64,000 bases of DNA from Candidatus Chlorohelix allophototropha (lineage in GTDB: Bacteria > Chloroflexota > Chloroflexia > Chloroheliales > Chloroheliaceae). Below the pieces are notes generated by a model. It worked only from the letters and a program-made list of their open reading frames with translations. It did not search any database and was not told the origin of the DNA. Of this stretch, positions 1 to 7,717 are shown one piece after another (the first letter of the stretch is position 1; every line of letters begins with the position of its first letter). Position numbers and translations under genes: made by a program. Location of the stretch: the NCBI RefSeq assembly GCF_030389965.1, contig NZ_CP128399.1:124001-188000 (forward strand), written 5' to 3'.

Positions 1-831
1 ACCTTTGCCAATGAGTTGGCAAAAGCGCGTGAATTAATGATGGTGCATCCCTATGATGATTGGGATGTGATTGCCGGGCAGGGTACAATCGGTCTGGAAG
101 TGCTTCAGGATTTACACGATGTCAATACTGTAGTAGCGCCTTTGGGTGGTGGCGGGTTGCTTTCTGGAATTGCGCTGGCGATTAAATTACAAAAACCCGA
201 AGTCCGGGTTATCGGGGTACAAACCGAGGCGGTTTCGCCCTACTACGGCTTTATCCAGAGTGGGAAGTATAGCGCAATTAACCCGGATGCCACTACTATA
301 GCCGATGGTATCCGGGTGAAGTTGCCGGGAGAGCGTCCTTCGTTGGTGTTGCGCCGCTATGTGGACGATGTGGTGACGGTGGATGACGGTAAAATTTCGG
401 AAGCGATTGTTTCAGTTTTAGAACGTACTCGAACGTTGGTAGAAGGGGCGGGGGCAATTGGGCTTGCTGCACTAATGGCTGGTAAAATCCCGCTTAAACA
501 GGACGAACGGGTGGCAGTAATTCTCAGCGGGGGCAATATTGATACGCCATTGGTCGGAAACATCATTGATTATGGTTTGTCCAGCAGTGGCAGGCTATTT
601 GCGGTTTCTATACTCTTAACCGATAAGCCCGGACAACTCCATAACTTGCTTAGATTGGTAGCCGAAATGGGTATGAATTTGCGACAGGTGCAGCATCGGC
701 GTGGCGAACTTAACGTTCCGGTGGGGCGCACCGAAGTAGTATTGCAAATCGAGTGTCGCGCGCGTGAGCAGCATAGCCAACTGGTGGAGCATCTCAGGAA
801 TAATGGGCTTGAGGCAAGAATCATTAACTGA
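1..831 (+). CDS. ilvA: threonine ammonia-lyase with ACT domain, 3' part
   Basis: This PLP enzyme deaminates threonine to 2-oxobutanoate, the first committed step towards isoleucine. The reading frame is open from base 1 to the stop at 829-831, so the 5' part with the PLP lysine lies outside the window. What is seen is the C-terminal half of the fold-type II catalytic domain, including the phosphate-binding glycine loop PLGGGGLLSG and the SGGN motif near ILSGGNID. It is followed by one ACT domain of about 75 residues (SILLTDKPGQLHNLLRLV onward), the usual amino-acid-binding regulatory module. A single ACT domain fits the shorter TdcB/IlvA type rather than the long E. coli IlvA. No terminator is obvious before the next promoter at 851. 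Confidence 0.9.
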   Translation, partial: TFANELAKARELMMVHPYDDWDVIAGQGTIGLEVLQDLHDVNTVVAPLGGGGLLSGIALAIKLQKPEVRVIGVQTEAVSPYYGFIQSGKYSAINPDATTIADGIRVKLPGERPSLVLRRYVDDVVTVDDGKISEAIVSVLERTRTLVEGAGAIGLAALMAGKIPLKQDERVAVILSGGNIDTPLVGNIIDYGLSSSGRLFAVSILLTDKPGQLHNLLRLVAEMGMNLRQVQHRRGELNVPVGRTEVVLQIECRAREQHSQLVEHLRNNGLEARIIN

Positions 832-850
832 TCGCCGGATTAAAAACAAT

Positions 851-879
851 TTGATTGTTGCTCACCTGCGCTATATAAT
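851..879 (+). promoter_or_regulatory. promoter of the Mn-riboswitch/UPF0016 unit
   Basis: TTGATT at 851-856 and TATAAT at 874-879 are separated by 17 bases, a near-consensus sigma-70 type promoter. The start of transcription would fall near 886, just upstream of the first stem of the riboswitch at 893. Confidence 0.7.
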
Positions 880-892
880 AGCGGCGAAACAA

Positions 893-1013
893 GATAAAAG
901 GGAGTAGTTTTCGGGCTTTAAGCCCGTTGCGGTGGTTTCGACATACTGGCTAAAAAAGCCTGGAACCGTCGGTCAGTATAGATTTATTGGCAAACGAGAC
1001 TTTTACCTTACAG
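893..1013 (+). promoter_or_regulatory. yybP-ykoY-type manganese riboswitch
   Basis: The leader of the UPF0016 gene carries the conserved parts of the yybP-ykoY aptamer: AAAGGGAGTAG at 897-907 on the 5' side, a CGACATACTGG segment at 939-949 and GCAAACGAGACTTTTACC on the 3' side near 990-1007. The basal stem pairs 893-900 with 1000-1007 with one mismatch. This class binds Mn2+ and often precedes Mn exporters of the UPF0016 or MntP families, which matches the downstream gene. The 3' strand of the aptamer is shared with the terminator at 993-1070, so Mn2+ binding should block termination (an ON switch). Recognition is from memory of the consensus, not from a covariance search. Confidence 0.82.
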
Positions 1014-1070
1014 CAACCCCCCCTATTTGGGTGTTGGGTTTTGCGGTAGGGTGAAAAGGCTCGTTTTTTT
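993..1070 (+). terminator. riboswitch expression platform: intrinsic terminator
   Basis: The strand 993-1010 (AACGAGACTTTTACCTTA) is complementary, with some G-U pairs, to 1046-1063, and seven T follow at 1064-1070. The inner part (GCAACCCC near 1013-1020 with GGGTTTTGC at 1036-1044) extends the hairpin. The 5' arm overlaps the 3' strand of the aptamer, so terminator and ligand-bound aptamer exclude each other. The ribosome binding site AAGGAGG at 1074-1080 lies directly after the T tract. Confidence 0.75.
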
Positions 1071-1085
1071 GTTAAGGAGGAGAAA

Positions 1086-1652
1086 GTGTCTGCTATTCTG
1101 GCAAGTTTTTTCTTTATCTTCGCAGCAGAGATGGGTGACAAGACACAACTGGTGGCGTTGGCGTTTGCCACTCGTTACCGCCCAAAGCTGGTACTGATTG
1201 GCATAACGATAGCAACCTTGTTGGTGCATTTGTTTTCGGTGACTATCGGCGAAGTGTTAGGGGCAAGCCTGCCCTCTTTCTGGATAAGCATCGCGGCAGG
1301 GTTGGCGTTTATCGGTTTTGGTATCTGGACTCTGCGCGGTGATGAACTGGATGATGAAGGCGAAGTTAAGGAACATGCGCTTGGACCGCTTTTCACAGTA
1401 GGTATTACCTTTTTTCTGGCAGAACTGGGCGACAAAACTATGCTCGCCACTGTTACCCTGAGCAGCGAATATCGCGACTTTGTGCCAGTCTGGATAGGTT
1501 CAACTTTAGGAATGGTGCTGGCAGACGGGCTAGCAGTAATTGTGGGGATTGTAGCGGGCAAACGCTTGCCGGAAAAAACTATACAAATCGTGGCGGCTCT
1601 AATATTTATCGGTACGGGGATTTTTACGCTGGTAGAGACGATTTTCTTATAA
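1086..1652 (+). CDS. UPF0016/GDT1 family cation (Mn2+/Ca2+) exporter
   Basis: A 188-residue membrane protein with two homologous halves, each opening with the family signature E-x-G-D-K-[ST]: AAEMGDKTQLVAL near residues 15-27 and LAELGDKTMLATV near residues 115-127. About six membrane segments are expected, with a charged loop (DELDDEGEVKEHA) between the halves. Members of this family (human TMEM165, yeast Gdt1, bacterial MneA/Mnx) move Mn2+ or Ca2+ across membranes. The start is GTG at 1086, set by AAGGAGG at 1074-1080. The gene stands alone behind a manganese-type riboswitch, so Mn2+ efflux induced by excess Mn2+ is the most likely role. Substrate is inferred, not shown. Confidence 0.9.
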   Translation: MSAILASFFFIFAAEMGDKTQLVALAFATRYRPKLVLIGITIATLLVHLFSVTIGEVLGASLPSFWISIAAGLAFIGFGIWTLRGDELDDEGEVKEHALGPLFTVGITFFLAELGDKTMLATVTLSSEYRDFVPVWIGSTLGMVLADGLAVIVGIVAGKRLPEKTIQIVAALIFIGTGIFTLVETIFL

Positions 1653-1660
1653 AAAAAATT

Positions 1661-1690
1661 AAACCCCAGTTGCTCACAAACCGGGGTTTT
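1661..1690 (+). terminator. intrinsic terminator after the UPF0016 gene
   Basis: AAACCCCA at 1661-1668 pairs with GGGGTTT at 1683-1689; an inner GTT/AAC pair leaves the loop GCTCACA. A short T run follows. It starts 8 bases after the stop codon. Confidence 0.65.
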
Positions 1691-1921
1691 GCTTGTACTG
1701 CCATTCTAATTGTGGGGTCGGCAGACTCGCGTTTGAAAAAGGTTTGCTCGTCCACTTGTCGGGAGGAGGGCGGCTTACCGTAATTTCCAAACTCAAGCGC
1801 ATTATAACCTACTTCATGAACCATGTCAAGGGGTGCGCGACTCATCCCCACCAGATTACTAATCCCACATGTAAAATTTAGTATTTAAAGATTGTGCAAA
1901 AAAGCGCCTTGCAAGCGTTTA
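1691..1921. other. intergenic region without a supported gene
   Basis: Two short reading frames (about 62 and 75 residues on opposite strands) overlap here but have no ribosome binding site or recognisable motif. At 1895-1918 a short dyad followed by six A on the + strand (six T on the - strand) could weakly end transcription of the hydrolase gene that stops at 1922. Confidence 0.4.
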
Positions 1922-2917
1922 TCACCCCTGCTTGATGAGTTCTTGAATAGATTGGGTTATCAGTTCAGGTTGTCTTAAAGGTATTGAATGATCGCTTTTT
2001 TCGGCAATAACCTGCTTTCCTTTGGGCGATAATTTCACTAGATCAGCTTGCAATTCCCTCCAGATATTCTCGAGTTCTGGAAAAGGGTCTCCTAGTGAGG
2101 TCGGCCAATATGATTCTGGTGGTTTGACCATACCTACCCACCCTCTGGTCAAAACGATCAAGGGCACAGGCGGAAACTTTGCTGCCGTTCGCGCCTGTTC
2201 AACGCTCTCCTTGAAATTCTCATAAGTCATTTTTTCAGGGTTACCGGTAAAATCATTAATTATCGCCGCTTGTTCTTTAGTCAGCGCTTTGTCAAAACGG
2301 GCAAATTGGTCAACATGCATGGATTCTACCAGCACCACACCCGCTATCTCATTTGGATACTGGCTGGCGTAAAGTTGCATATTTAGCCCACCAAGAGAAT
2401 GCCCTACTATCAGGTAAGGACCTTTGACTTGACTGTTTGTGAGTAGAGTTTTTAACTCTTTGACCATTTGTTGAGAGGTACGCGGGGTAGTTGCTTGTTC
2501 GCTCTTACCCAAATTGCCTCGGTCATAGCGACATACACGGGTAAATTGGGCAACTTGCGACTGAACTGCCGACCAAACCGATGAATCGTCTGCCGCACCT
2601 GTATCTAGAATCACCGTTGGACTACCTACGCCGGTACAGGAAATAAACAGTTTGAAACCTCCTACATCTACCAAGCCCGCTATATCCTGAGCAGTTGGAG
2701 TGGCTGTTGTAGCCGCAGTGGTTGAAACGGGTGCGGTGGGAGATGGTGTTATAACAGGCGCGGTTGTAACAGGCACAGTTGTCGCAGCCACTGTAGTAGG
2801 CGAATTGGTGGTAGTTGCACTACTTGTAGCGCTTGGTGATGGGTCACCACAAGCTGCAAGGAGCATACTAAAAAACAATCCTAATACGACCAGACGGATA
2901 CCTAAAATACGTTTCAT
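1922..2917 (-). CDS. alpha/beta-hydrolase lipoprotein
   Basis: A 331-residue exported hydrolase. The N terminus is a lipoprotein signal with lipobox LLAAC (cysteine near residue 22), followed by a Ser/Thr/Pro-rich linker of about 50 residues and an alpha/beta-hydrolase domain. The nucleophile elbow is GHSLGG; a histidine in EKSDHSIPL near the C terminus is the likely catalytic base. The substrate cannot be told from sequence. I chose ATG at 2917 because AGAGG lies just upstream and the residues from there form a proper signal peptide; a longer TTG start at 2944 would put charged residues in front of it. The gene is monocistronic and A+T-rich sequence lies upstream. Confidence 0.82.
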   Translation of the reverse strand: MKRILGIRLVVLGLFFSMLLAACGDPSPSATSSATTTNSPTTVAATTVPVTTAPVITPSPTAPVSTTAATTATPTAQDIAGLVDVGGFKLFISCTGVGSPTVILDTGAADDSSVWSAVQSQVAQFTRVCRYDRGNLGKSEQATTPRTSQQMVKELKTLLTNSQVKGPYLIVGHSLGGLNMQLYASQYPNEIAGVVLVESMHVDQFARFDKALTKEQAAIINDFTGNPEKMTYENFKESVEQARTAAKFPPVPLIVLTRGWVGMVKPPESYWPTSLGDPFPELENIWRELQADLVKLSPKGKQVIAEKSDHSIPLRQPELITQSIQELIKQG

Positions 2918-3306
2918 CTTTGCCTCTTTTCTTTTTTTGTTCAACAGAAAGCTAAAAGAGTATGCCGTTTATGATCTGGTAACCTCATTTTATCTGGTAT
3001 ATTGACAGATTTGATATTAATTTTGGAAAAACCAAATGAAACTATTTAATTGGGCATAGTTATATTAACATGAAAAATAGTATTATAATAGTATTAAAGT
3101 AACTATTCTAGGATTTATTTCAGGATCAAATTAAAACAAAACGAGGATTATGGTTTCCAAACCATTTGGTGCAAAGAGCCTTGAGTTATCATTTTTATTA
3201 AATATTGTATCTCTATGAGGTTTTGGCAAAGTGTGATAGTTTATTTTCCTAACATTTAACCACGCTATATTCCCAGATACGGACGAGATTACGAAGTAAG
3301 GTTGTT
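2918..3306. other. A+T-rich intergenic region with one palindrome
   Basis: No gene is supported in these 389 bases. The sequence is strongly A+T-rich compared with its neighbours. A perfect palindrome, ATGGTTT-CC-AAACCAT, lies at 3150-3165. I found no convincing promoter pair for the hydrolase gene, although one must lie here. No terminator with a T run was found for the kinase gene that ends at 3307. Confidence 0.4.
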
Positions 3307-6300
3307 TTAAACTTTCCAGATTCGCAGTGTCCCATCCTCCGATGCGCTTAAACCATAGTTCTCATCCAGCACGAAGGCAAAGCCACTGACGCTATCTTGA
3401 TGACCCTGTAGGTTAAGCGGAGTTTGATTCGGCAATTGCCAGATCATAATATTATTGCCCGGTAGTGAAGCCGCAAGTCGCTTTCCTGAAGAATCAAAAG
3501 TCAATTGCCGCACCCCGTAATCTTTTGTATCCAGCAAGAGCCTTTCCTTGCCGCTTGGTAGGTCGTACATGCGCACCTTGCCGCTGATAGCTACCGCAAG
3601 GAATTTTTTATCCGGTGAAATCGCCAGAGTAGCGATATTATCATCTTCTTGGGTCAGCAATTTTGGTTGTTCGTTGCCATTTATATTCCAAAGATAGGTA
3701 TTTTTATTGCCCCATACCAGCGCCAGAGTTTGGTTATCTGCAAATGCTAGGCTGGTAGCGCTGATTTCTTCCTGCGTGTTCGGCTTTAATTCTTTGCCAA
3801 TGCGGTAGTTGCTTGTATCATAAAGATAAACCTGTTTGTACGAACCAACCGCCAGCTTTTTACCATCAGGTGAAAACGCAATCCCTCCGATAGCATTATC
3901 GAATTGTTCAATCTCCGCCCGTTTGCCGGATTCTGTATCCCACAACATTAGCTCATTGTAAGAGGTTGAGACAAGCCGCTTGCCATCTAGCGAGAAAGCC
4001 AGATTATAGGGCGTATTTTTATGACCCTCTAACTGATAACGGATAGTACCTTTTGCAAGGTCGAATAGCACGATTTTTTTATTCTGGGTAAAAGCAACCT
4101 GCCGCCCGTCAGGAGAAAGCGTCAAAGTTCTCAACGCTGAGGATGCCGAGCCTATGCTTTTATCCAGCTTTAGTCCGTCCAATGTGCTGATGGCAACCGT
4201 GTTATCGTTTGAAGCAGTTACTACTTGTTTAGAGCCGGGCATAAACTTAAGGCGAGTAATGCCCCGCTCGTGGGGGTTGGTTGATGAGATTTGCTTGCCC
4301 GAATCCGCCTCCCATACTCCTAACCTTCCCTCGGTACTGCCACTAATAAGAAATTTCCCATCGGGGGTATAAAGTAACGCTGAGAGCGATTCCGAATCGG
4401 GTAGCGCTAGTTTTATTAAAGGGTTGAAGATCAGCATATTTTGCTTGGCAGTAATATTCCAGAAGCGTAGAGAACCATCGTCAATCGCAGTAACCAGTAT
4501 ATTGAGGGAAGGGTGGAACGCAACCGCCGTAATATTTTCGTTAGTTTGTAGGGTAATTCGTCCCGCTTCACTAAAGGTAGTAAGGTTAGTAACGGAAAGA
4601 TTTTGCGGCTTGTCAATCACTGCCACGAATTTGCCATCGGGCGAAAAAGCTACCAGATTCGATTCGAGCCTTTGCCCGGACTGTACGTTAGCGGGAGTAT
4701 TACCGGAGTTGTTAAGCTCCCACTGACGGCGTGAGTTATCTTCGGCGATTGAATACACTGTCCTGCCGTCATTTATAAAATCACAAGCCAGCGCATTTAC
4801 GGTTTGACCCTCTAAGGTACGCAGAATTTTACCATCGGGCATATTCCAAATAAGCAAGGAGTTATCTGAACCGCAGCCAAGTAATCGCTTTCCATCTTGT
4901 GAAAAACTTAACCCGTGTACTGTGCCGTTAAAACCCGACAGGCGGGTTAACTCTTTTCCGGTTTCAGTACGCCAAGTAATCAGCGTTGCATTGCTATAGC
5001 CAGCCGCAATCACACTTCCATCCGGTGAAACATCCATTGCCGTTACGCTGTTTTGAGCAACTCCCGCCAAGATTCTGGATTCGCCGATTTGCGTTGGCAA
5101 GGGATAAGAAGCTGTTACAGGACGAAATGCCCCGATAGTGCCATTGGAATTGCTGCTTGAATTGCTTGAAACTATCAGCACCAGAATTGTGGCAACGGTA
5201 GCCAGAATTAAGATTACACTGGCGATAATCACTAATAACGGCATTTTTTTCATTTTTTCCGATGCGGGTTCAATTGCAGGCGGGGGTGTTTGGCTCGACC
5301 CGTTAGGCAATTTCAGATCAGGGGGCGTATTTGCTCCGGAAATATGCGCCGGATTTGGGGTGATACCTGTCGGTGGGGTTTGAGGATTCTGATACATACC
5401 AAAGGTGCTGGGACCCGGCAAAGGGGCGACCCTACCAAGCGGGGTAGTCTTTTCACCCTGATTAGGGCTGCTGATATGAAGGGCATGCTGATAAGCCATG
5501 TAAAATTCGGTAGCGTTTTGAAAACGGTCTTCGGGGTTTTTGGCTAGGGCGCGTAGAATCACATTTTGCACTTCAACCGGAACGGTGGGGTTAAATTCTC
5601 TCAAAGCTGGCGGTGGCGTGGTGACATGTTGCACAATTATAGAAGTAGTAACCCCAATGAAAGGTGGTCGCCCTGCCAGCATCTCATAAACCATTGCGCC
5701 CAGCGAATAAATGTCGCTGCGTTTGTCGGCATTACCATGCGCCTGTTCAGGAGCCATATAAAAGGGTGTACCCATATATTGACCCGTTGCGGTCAAGCCA
5801 CTATCACCATCCGCCTCAAGGTTTTTGACCAGCCCGAAATCGGTAAGTTTGGCAATATTTCCGTTTTTCTCGTCAATCAGAACGTTGGCGGGTTTAATAT
5901 CTCGGTGAATCATCCCTTGTCGGTGGGCGGCTTCCAGTCCGGAGGCAATTTGTCGTAGGATTTCTGCGGTTTCAAAGAGGGACATCGGTTTACGCAGATT
6001 CATGAGGTCGCGTAGGCTTACACCTTCTACATATTCCATAACCATGTAAGGCATATTTTCATGCTGGCTAAGTTCGTAAACCCTCACAATATTGGGATGT
6101 CGTTCCAACCGCAGCGCGTTACGGGCTTCGCCTCGCACAAACCTATCTCGCAACTGGGTGTTTTCAGCAAGCTCACCCAATACAATCTTGATTGCACGCG
6201 ACTCATCAAGGAGGTTATGGTGTGCCAGCCAAACTTCGCCCATACCGCCTTTTCCCAATCTGCGTACTAGACGATAGGTTCCGCTGATTACGTCTCCAGC

Positions 6301-6309
6301 CTGCAACAT
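3307..6309 (-). CDS. transmembrane Ser/Thr protein kinase with WD40 repeats
   Basis: A 1000-residue eukaryote-like (Hanks-type) kinase. The kinase domain spans about 11-275: glycine loop GKGGMGEV (19-26), ATP-binding lysine K41, catalytic loop HRDIKPAN with H135 and D137, DFG at 157-159 and APE at 186-188, so it looks active. A Pro-rich linker (290-350) leads to one membrane helix (about 356-380). The outer part from about 400 holds many WD40-type blades, seen as recurring F-SPDGK segments, enough for two propellers ending in a classic GTLRIWKV blade. The kinase faces the cytoplasm and the propellers should face outward. Propellers usually bind proteins, so an external ligand or partner is likely, but none is identifiable. 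The gene stands alone. Confidence 0.92.
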   Translation of the reverse strand: MLQAGDVISGTYRLVRRLGKGGMGEVWLAHHNLLDESRAIKIVLGELAENTQLRDRFVRGEARNALRLERHPNIVRVYELSQHENMPYMVMEYVEGVSLRDLMNLRKPMSLFETAEILRQIASGLEAAHRQGMIHRDIKPANVLIDEKNGNIAKLTDFGLVKNLEADGDSGLTATGQYMGTPFYMAPEQAHGNADKRSDIYSLGAMVYEMLAGRPPFIGVTTSIIVQHVTTPPPALREFNPTVPVEVQNVILRALAKNPEDRFQNATEFYMAYQHALHISSPNQGEKTTPLGRVAPLPGPSTFGMYQNPQTPPTGITPNPAHISGANTPPDLKLPNGSSQTPPPAIEPASEKMKKMPLLVIIASVILILATVATILVLIVSSNSSSNSNGTIGAFRPVTASYPLPTQIGESRILAGVAQNSVTAMDVSPDGSVIAAGYSNATLITWRTETGKELTRLSGFNGTVHGLSFSQDGKRLLGCGSDNSLLIWNMPDGKILRTLEGQTVNALACDFINDGRTVYSIAEDNSRRQWELNNSGNTPANVQSGQRLESNLVAFSPDGKFVAVIDKPQNLSVTNLTTFSEAGRITLQTNENITAVAFHPSLNILVTAIDDGSLRFWNITAKQNMLIFNPLIKLALPDSESLSALLYTPDGKFLISGSTEGRLGVWEADSGKQISSTNPHERGITRLKFMPGSKQVVTASNDNTVAISTLDGLKLDKSIGSASSALRTLTLSPDGRQVAFTQNKKIVLFDLAKGTIRYQLEGHKNTPYNLAFSLDGKRLVSTSYNELMLWDTESGKRAEIEQFDNAIGGIAFSPDGKKLAVGSYKQVYLYDTSNYRIGKELKPNTQEEISATSLAFADNQTLALVWGNKNTYLWNINGNEQPKLLTQEDDNIATLAISPDKKFLAVAISGKVRMYDLPSGKERLLLDTKDYGVRQLTFDSSGKRLAASLPGNNIMIWQLPNQTPLNLQGHQDSVSGFAFVLDENYGLSASEDGTLRIWKV

Positions 6310-6378
6310 ATTTTCAATATTCCTTCCAGCTTATGAAACGGGGAAACTCCAATTCATTATAACCGATATTTTGAGCAT

Positions 6379-6406
6379 AAAAAATCCGCACCAAACGCGG
6401 TGCGGA
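6379..6406 (-). terminator. intrinsic terminator after the PLD-family gene
   Basis: On the - strand TCCGCACC-like arms (6399-6406 with 6385-6392) form a perfect 8-bp stem, followed by six T (A at 6379-6384 on the + strand). It lies 15 bases after the stop of the gene at 6422. Confidence 0.85.
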
Positions 6407-6421
6407 GTGAAAGTGACGCTG

Positions 6422-7684
6422 CTATTTCTTTTTGGCTTTAGCCACTTCCAATACTCGGTCATATTCTGTTTTGAAGGCTTTAGCCAGCCCTTCATCATCA
6501 ATAATTAGCAAGTTTTCATCATTGGATTTGTCGGCGTTGTCGCTGAAGTTGAAGGAGCCAAAGATTGTAATATGTTCATCTAGAATGATGACCTTGTGGT
6601 GCATAACCCAAGGATTACCATCGGTATAAACGTCTAGCTTTTGCTCCAGCATCTTTTTGTACTGCGAGTAAACGGTTTGTGAACCGGTGGTTTCGAAAAC
6701 GCCACCGACTTTCACCCCTGCTTTTGCTTTATCCATAATGGCTTTGCCGATTCCGTTGTGAGTAAAGGAGAAAGCCATAAAATAAATGCTGGATTTAGCA
6801 GTGCCGATTTTATCTACAATCTTTTGGGCAACCCCATCTTCGGCAGCAAAATAATTCTCAATTTTGGTATTCCCGATAAGCAGCGAGGGATAGGGTACGC
6901 CTTTATCCTTGTTTGGTCCAAAATCTTTCTTAATAAACATCTTCTCGAATTCGGTAGTATAGTTCTGTGCCAACTGCGGATTCTTGATAAAAATCACATT
7001 ATTATTCAGATGATAAGTATCGCCATCGGTGTAATTCCAGCTTCCGGTAGAGACTGCCTTATTGTCCACCACCGTGAACTTGTTATGCATAATCGGGCTG
7101 CGTTGGTCATCGACAATGGTTATACTAGCTTTTTTCAGTTTGTCGAAAGCCGCTTGAATATTTTTGTCTTTGTTGGTGATGGTATCGGTATCTGTAACCA
7201 TGCGCACCCTTACGCCCCGCTTTGTGGCAGCAACCATTGCGTCCGCCACGTTTGCCAAATCAAAGTCATAATCTGCCACGTCAACGGTGCGTTCGGCAGT
7301 ATTGATGAAATTGGTTAAGTATTGATCAAGGCTGCCTTTGTGGTTTTCAGGCTTATCCGGGTAAACAGGCGCAGTAAAGTACAACTCGTACCAATCGGTT
7401 TTATAGTGACCCCCTGAGCCAAGCGCGCCTTCAACCACAGTGCCTTCGATAGCCTTGGGGGTTGTATCCAAAACGCTGCTAACTTCCTGCTGTGGGTCTT
7501 CGGTAGCTTCCGCTGTTATTACGGCGACAGTGGTTTGGCTGCCACCCATCATCAGCAAGCCAACAATGGCGATAGCTGCTACCACAATTAGTGCGATACC
7601 TGAGATTAGTAACGTTCTGATAGTGCGTTCTCGTTGCGGCACATAGTTTTCAGGATCGTTTTTTTTATTTTGATTACCAGCCAT
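6422..7684 (-). CDS. membrane-anchored phospholipase D-superfamily protein
   Basis: A 420-residue protein with a basic N terminus, one membrane helix (about 22-47) and two PLD repeats. Both repeats carry a complete HxKx4D motif: H200-K202-D207 followed by GSWN, and H362-K364-D369 followed by GSFNF. Two intact HKD motifs form one active site in this superfamily, which includes phospholipases, cardiolipin synthases and nucleases such as Nuc. The catalytic part should lie outside the membrane. The substrate (lipid or DNA) cannot be decided; the GSWN/GSFN residues after each motif are common in nuclease-like members. AGGAG at about 7694-7698 supports the start. It lies 33 bases after murG on the same strand and may be cotranscribed with it. 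Confidence 0.85.
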   Translation of the reverse strand: MAGNQNKKNDPENYVPQRERTIRTLLISGIALIVVAAIAIVGLLMMGGSQTTVAVITAEATEDPQQEVSSVLDTTPKAIEGTVVEGALGSGGHYKTDWYELYFTAPVYPDKPENHKGSLDQYLTNFINTAERTVDVADYDFDLANVADAMVAATKRGVRVRMVTDTDTITNKDKNIQAAFDKLKKASITIVDDQRSPIMHNKFTVVDNKAVSTGSWNYTDGDTYHLNNNVIFIKNPQLAQNYTTEFEKMFIKKDFGPNKDKGVPYPSLLIGNTKIENYFAAEDGVAQKIVDKIGTAKSSIYFMAFSFTHNGIGKAIMDKAKAGVKVGGVFETTGSQTVYSQYKKMLEQKLDVYTDGNPWVMHHKVIILDEHITIFGSFNFSDNADKSNDENLLIIDDEGLAKAFKTEYDRVLEVAKAKKK

Positions 7685-7717
7685 CCGATGTGGACTCCTC
7701 TCTGTAAAAGGAATAGA

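Noticed and set aside
1693-1881. Short open reading frame on the + strand after the UPF0016 gene
   Set aside because: It begins inside or next to the terminator, has no ribosome binding site and no protein-like composition.
2700-3005. Open frame on the + strand opposite the lipoprotein hydrolase
   Set aside because: It mirrors the Thr-rich linker of the hydrolase (poly-Val pattern) and has no start signals.
3150-3218. A possible 22-residue peptide starting ATGGTTTCC in the A+T-rich gap
   Set aside because: The start codon lies inside a palindrome, the GAGG is only three bases away, and no homologue or partner is evident.
4154-6277. Several antisense frames across the kinase-WD40 gene
   Set aside because: All are opposite a long, well-supported gene with complete motifs and have biased composition expected of antisense frames.
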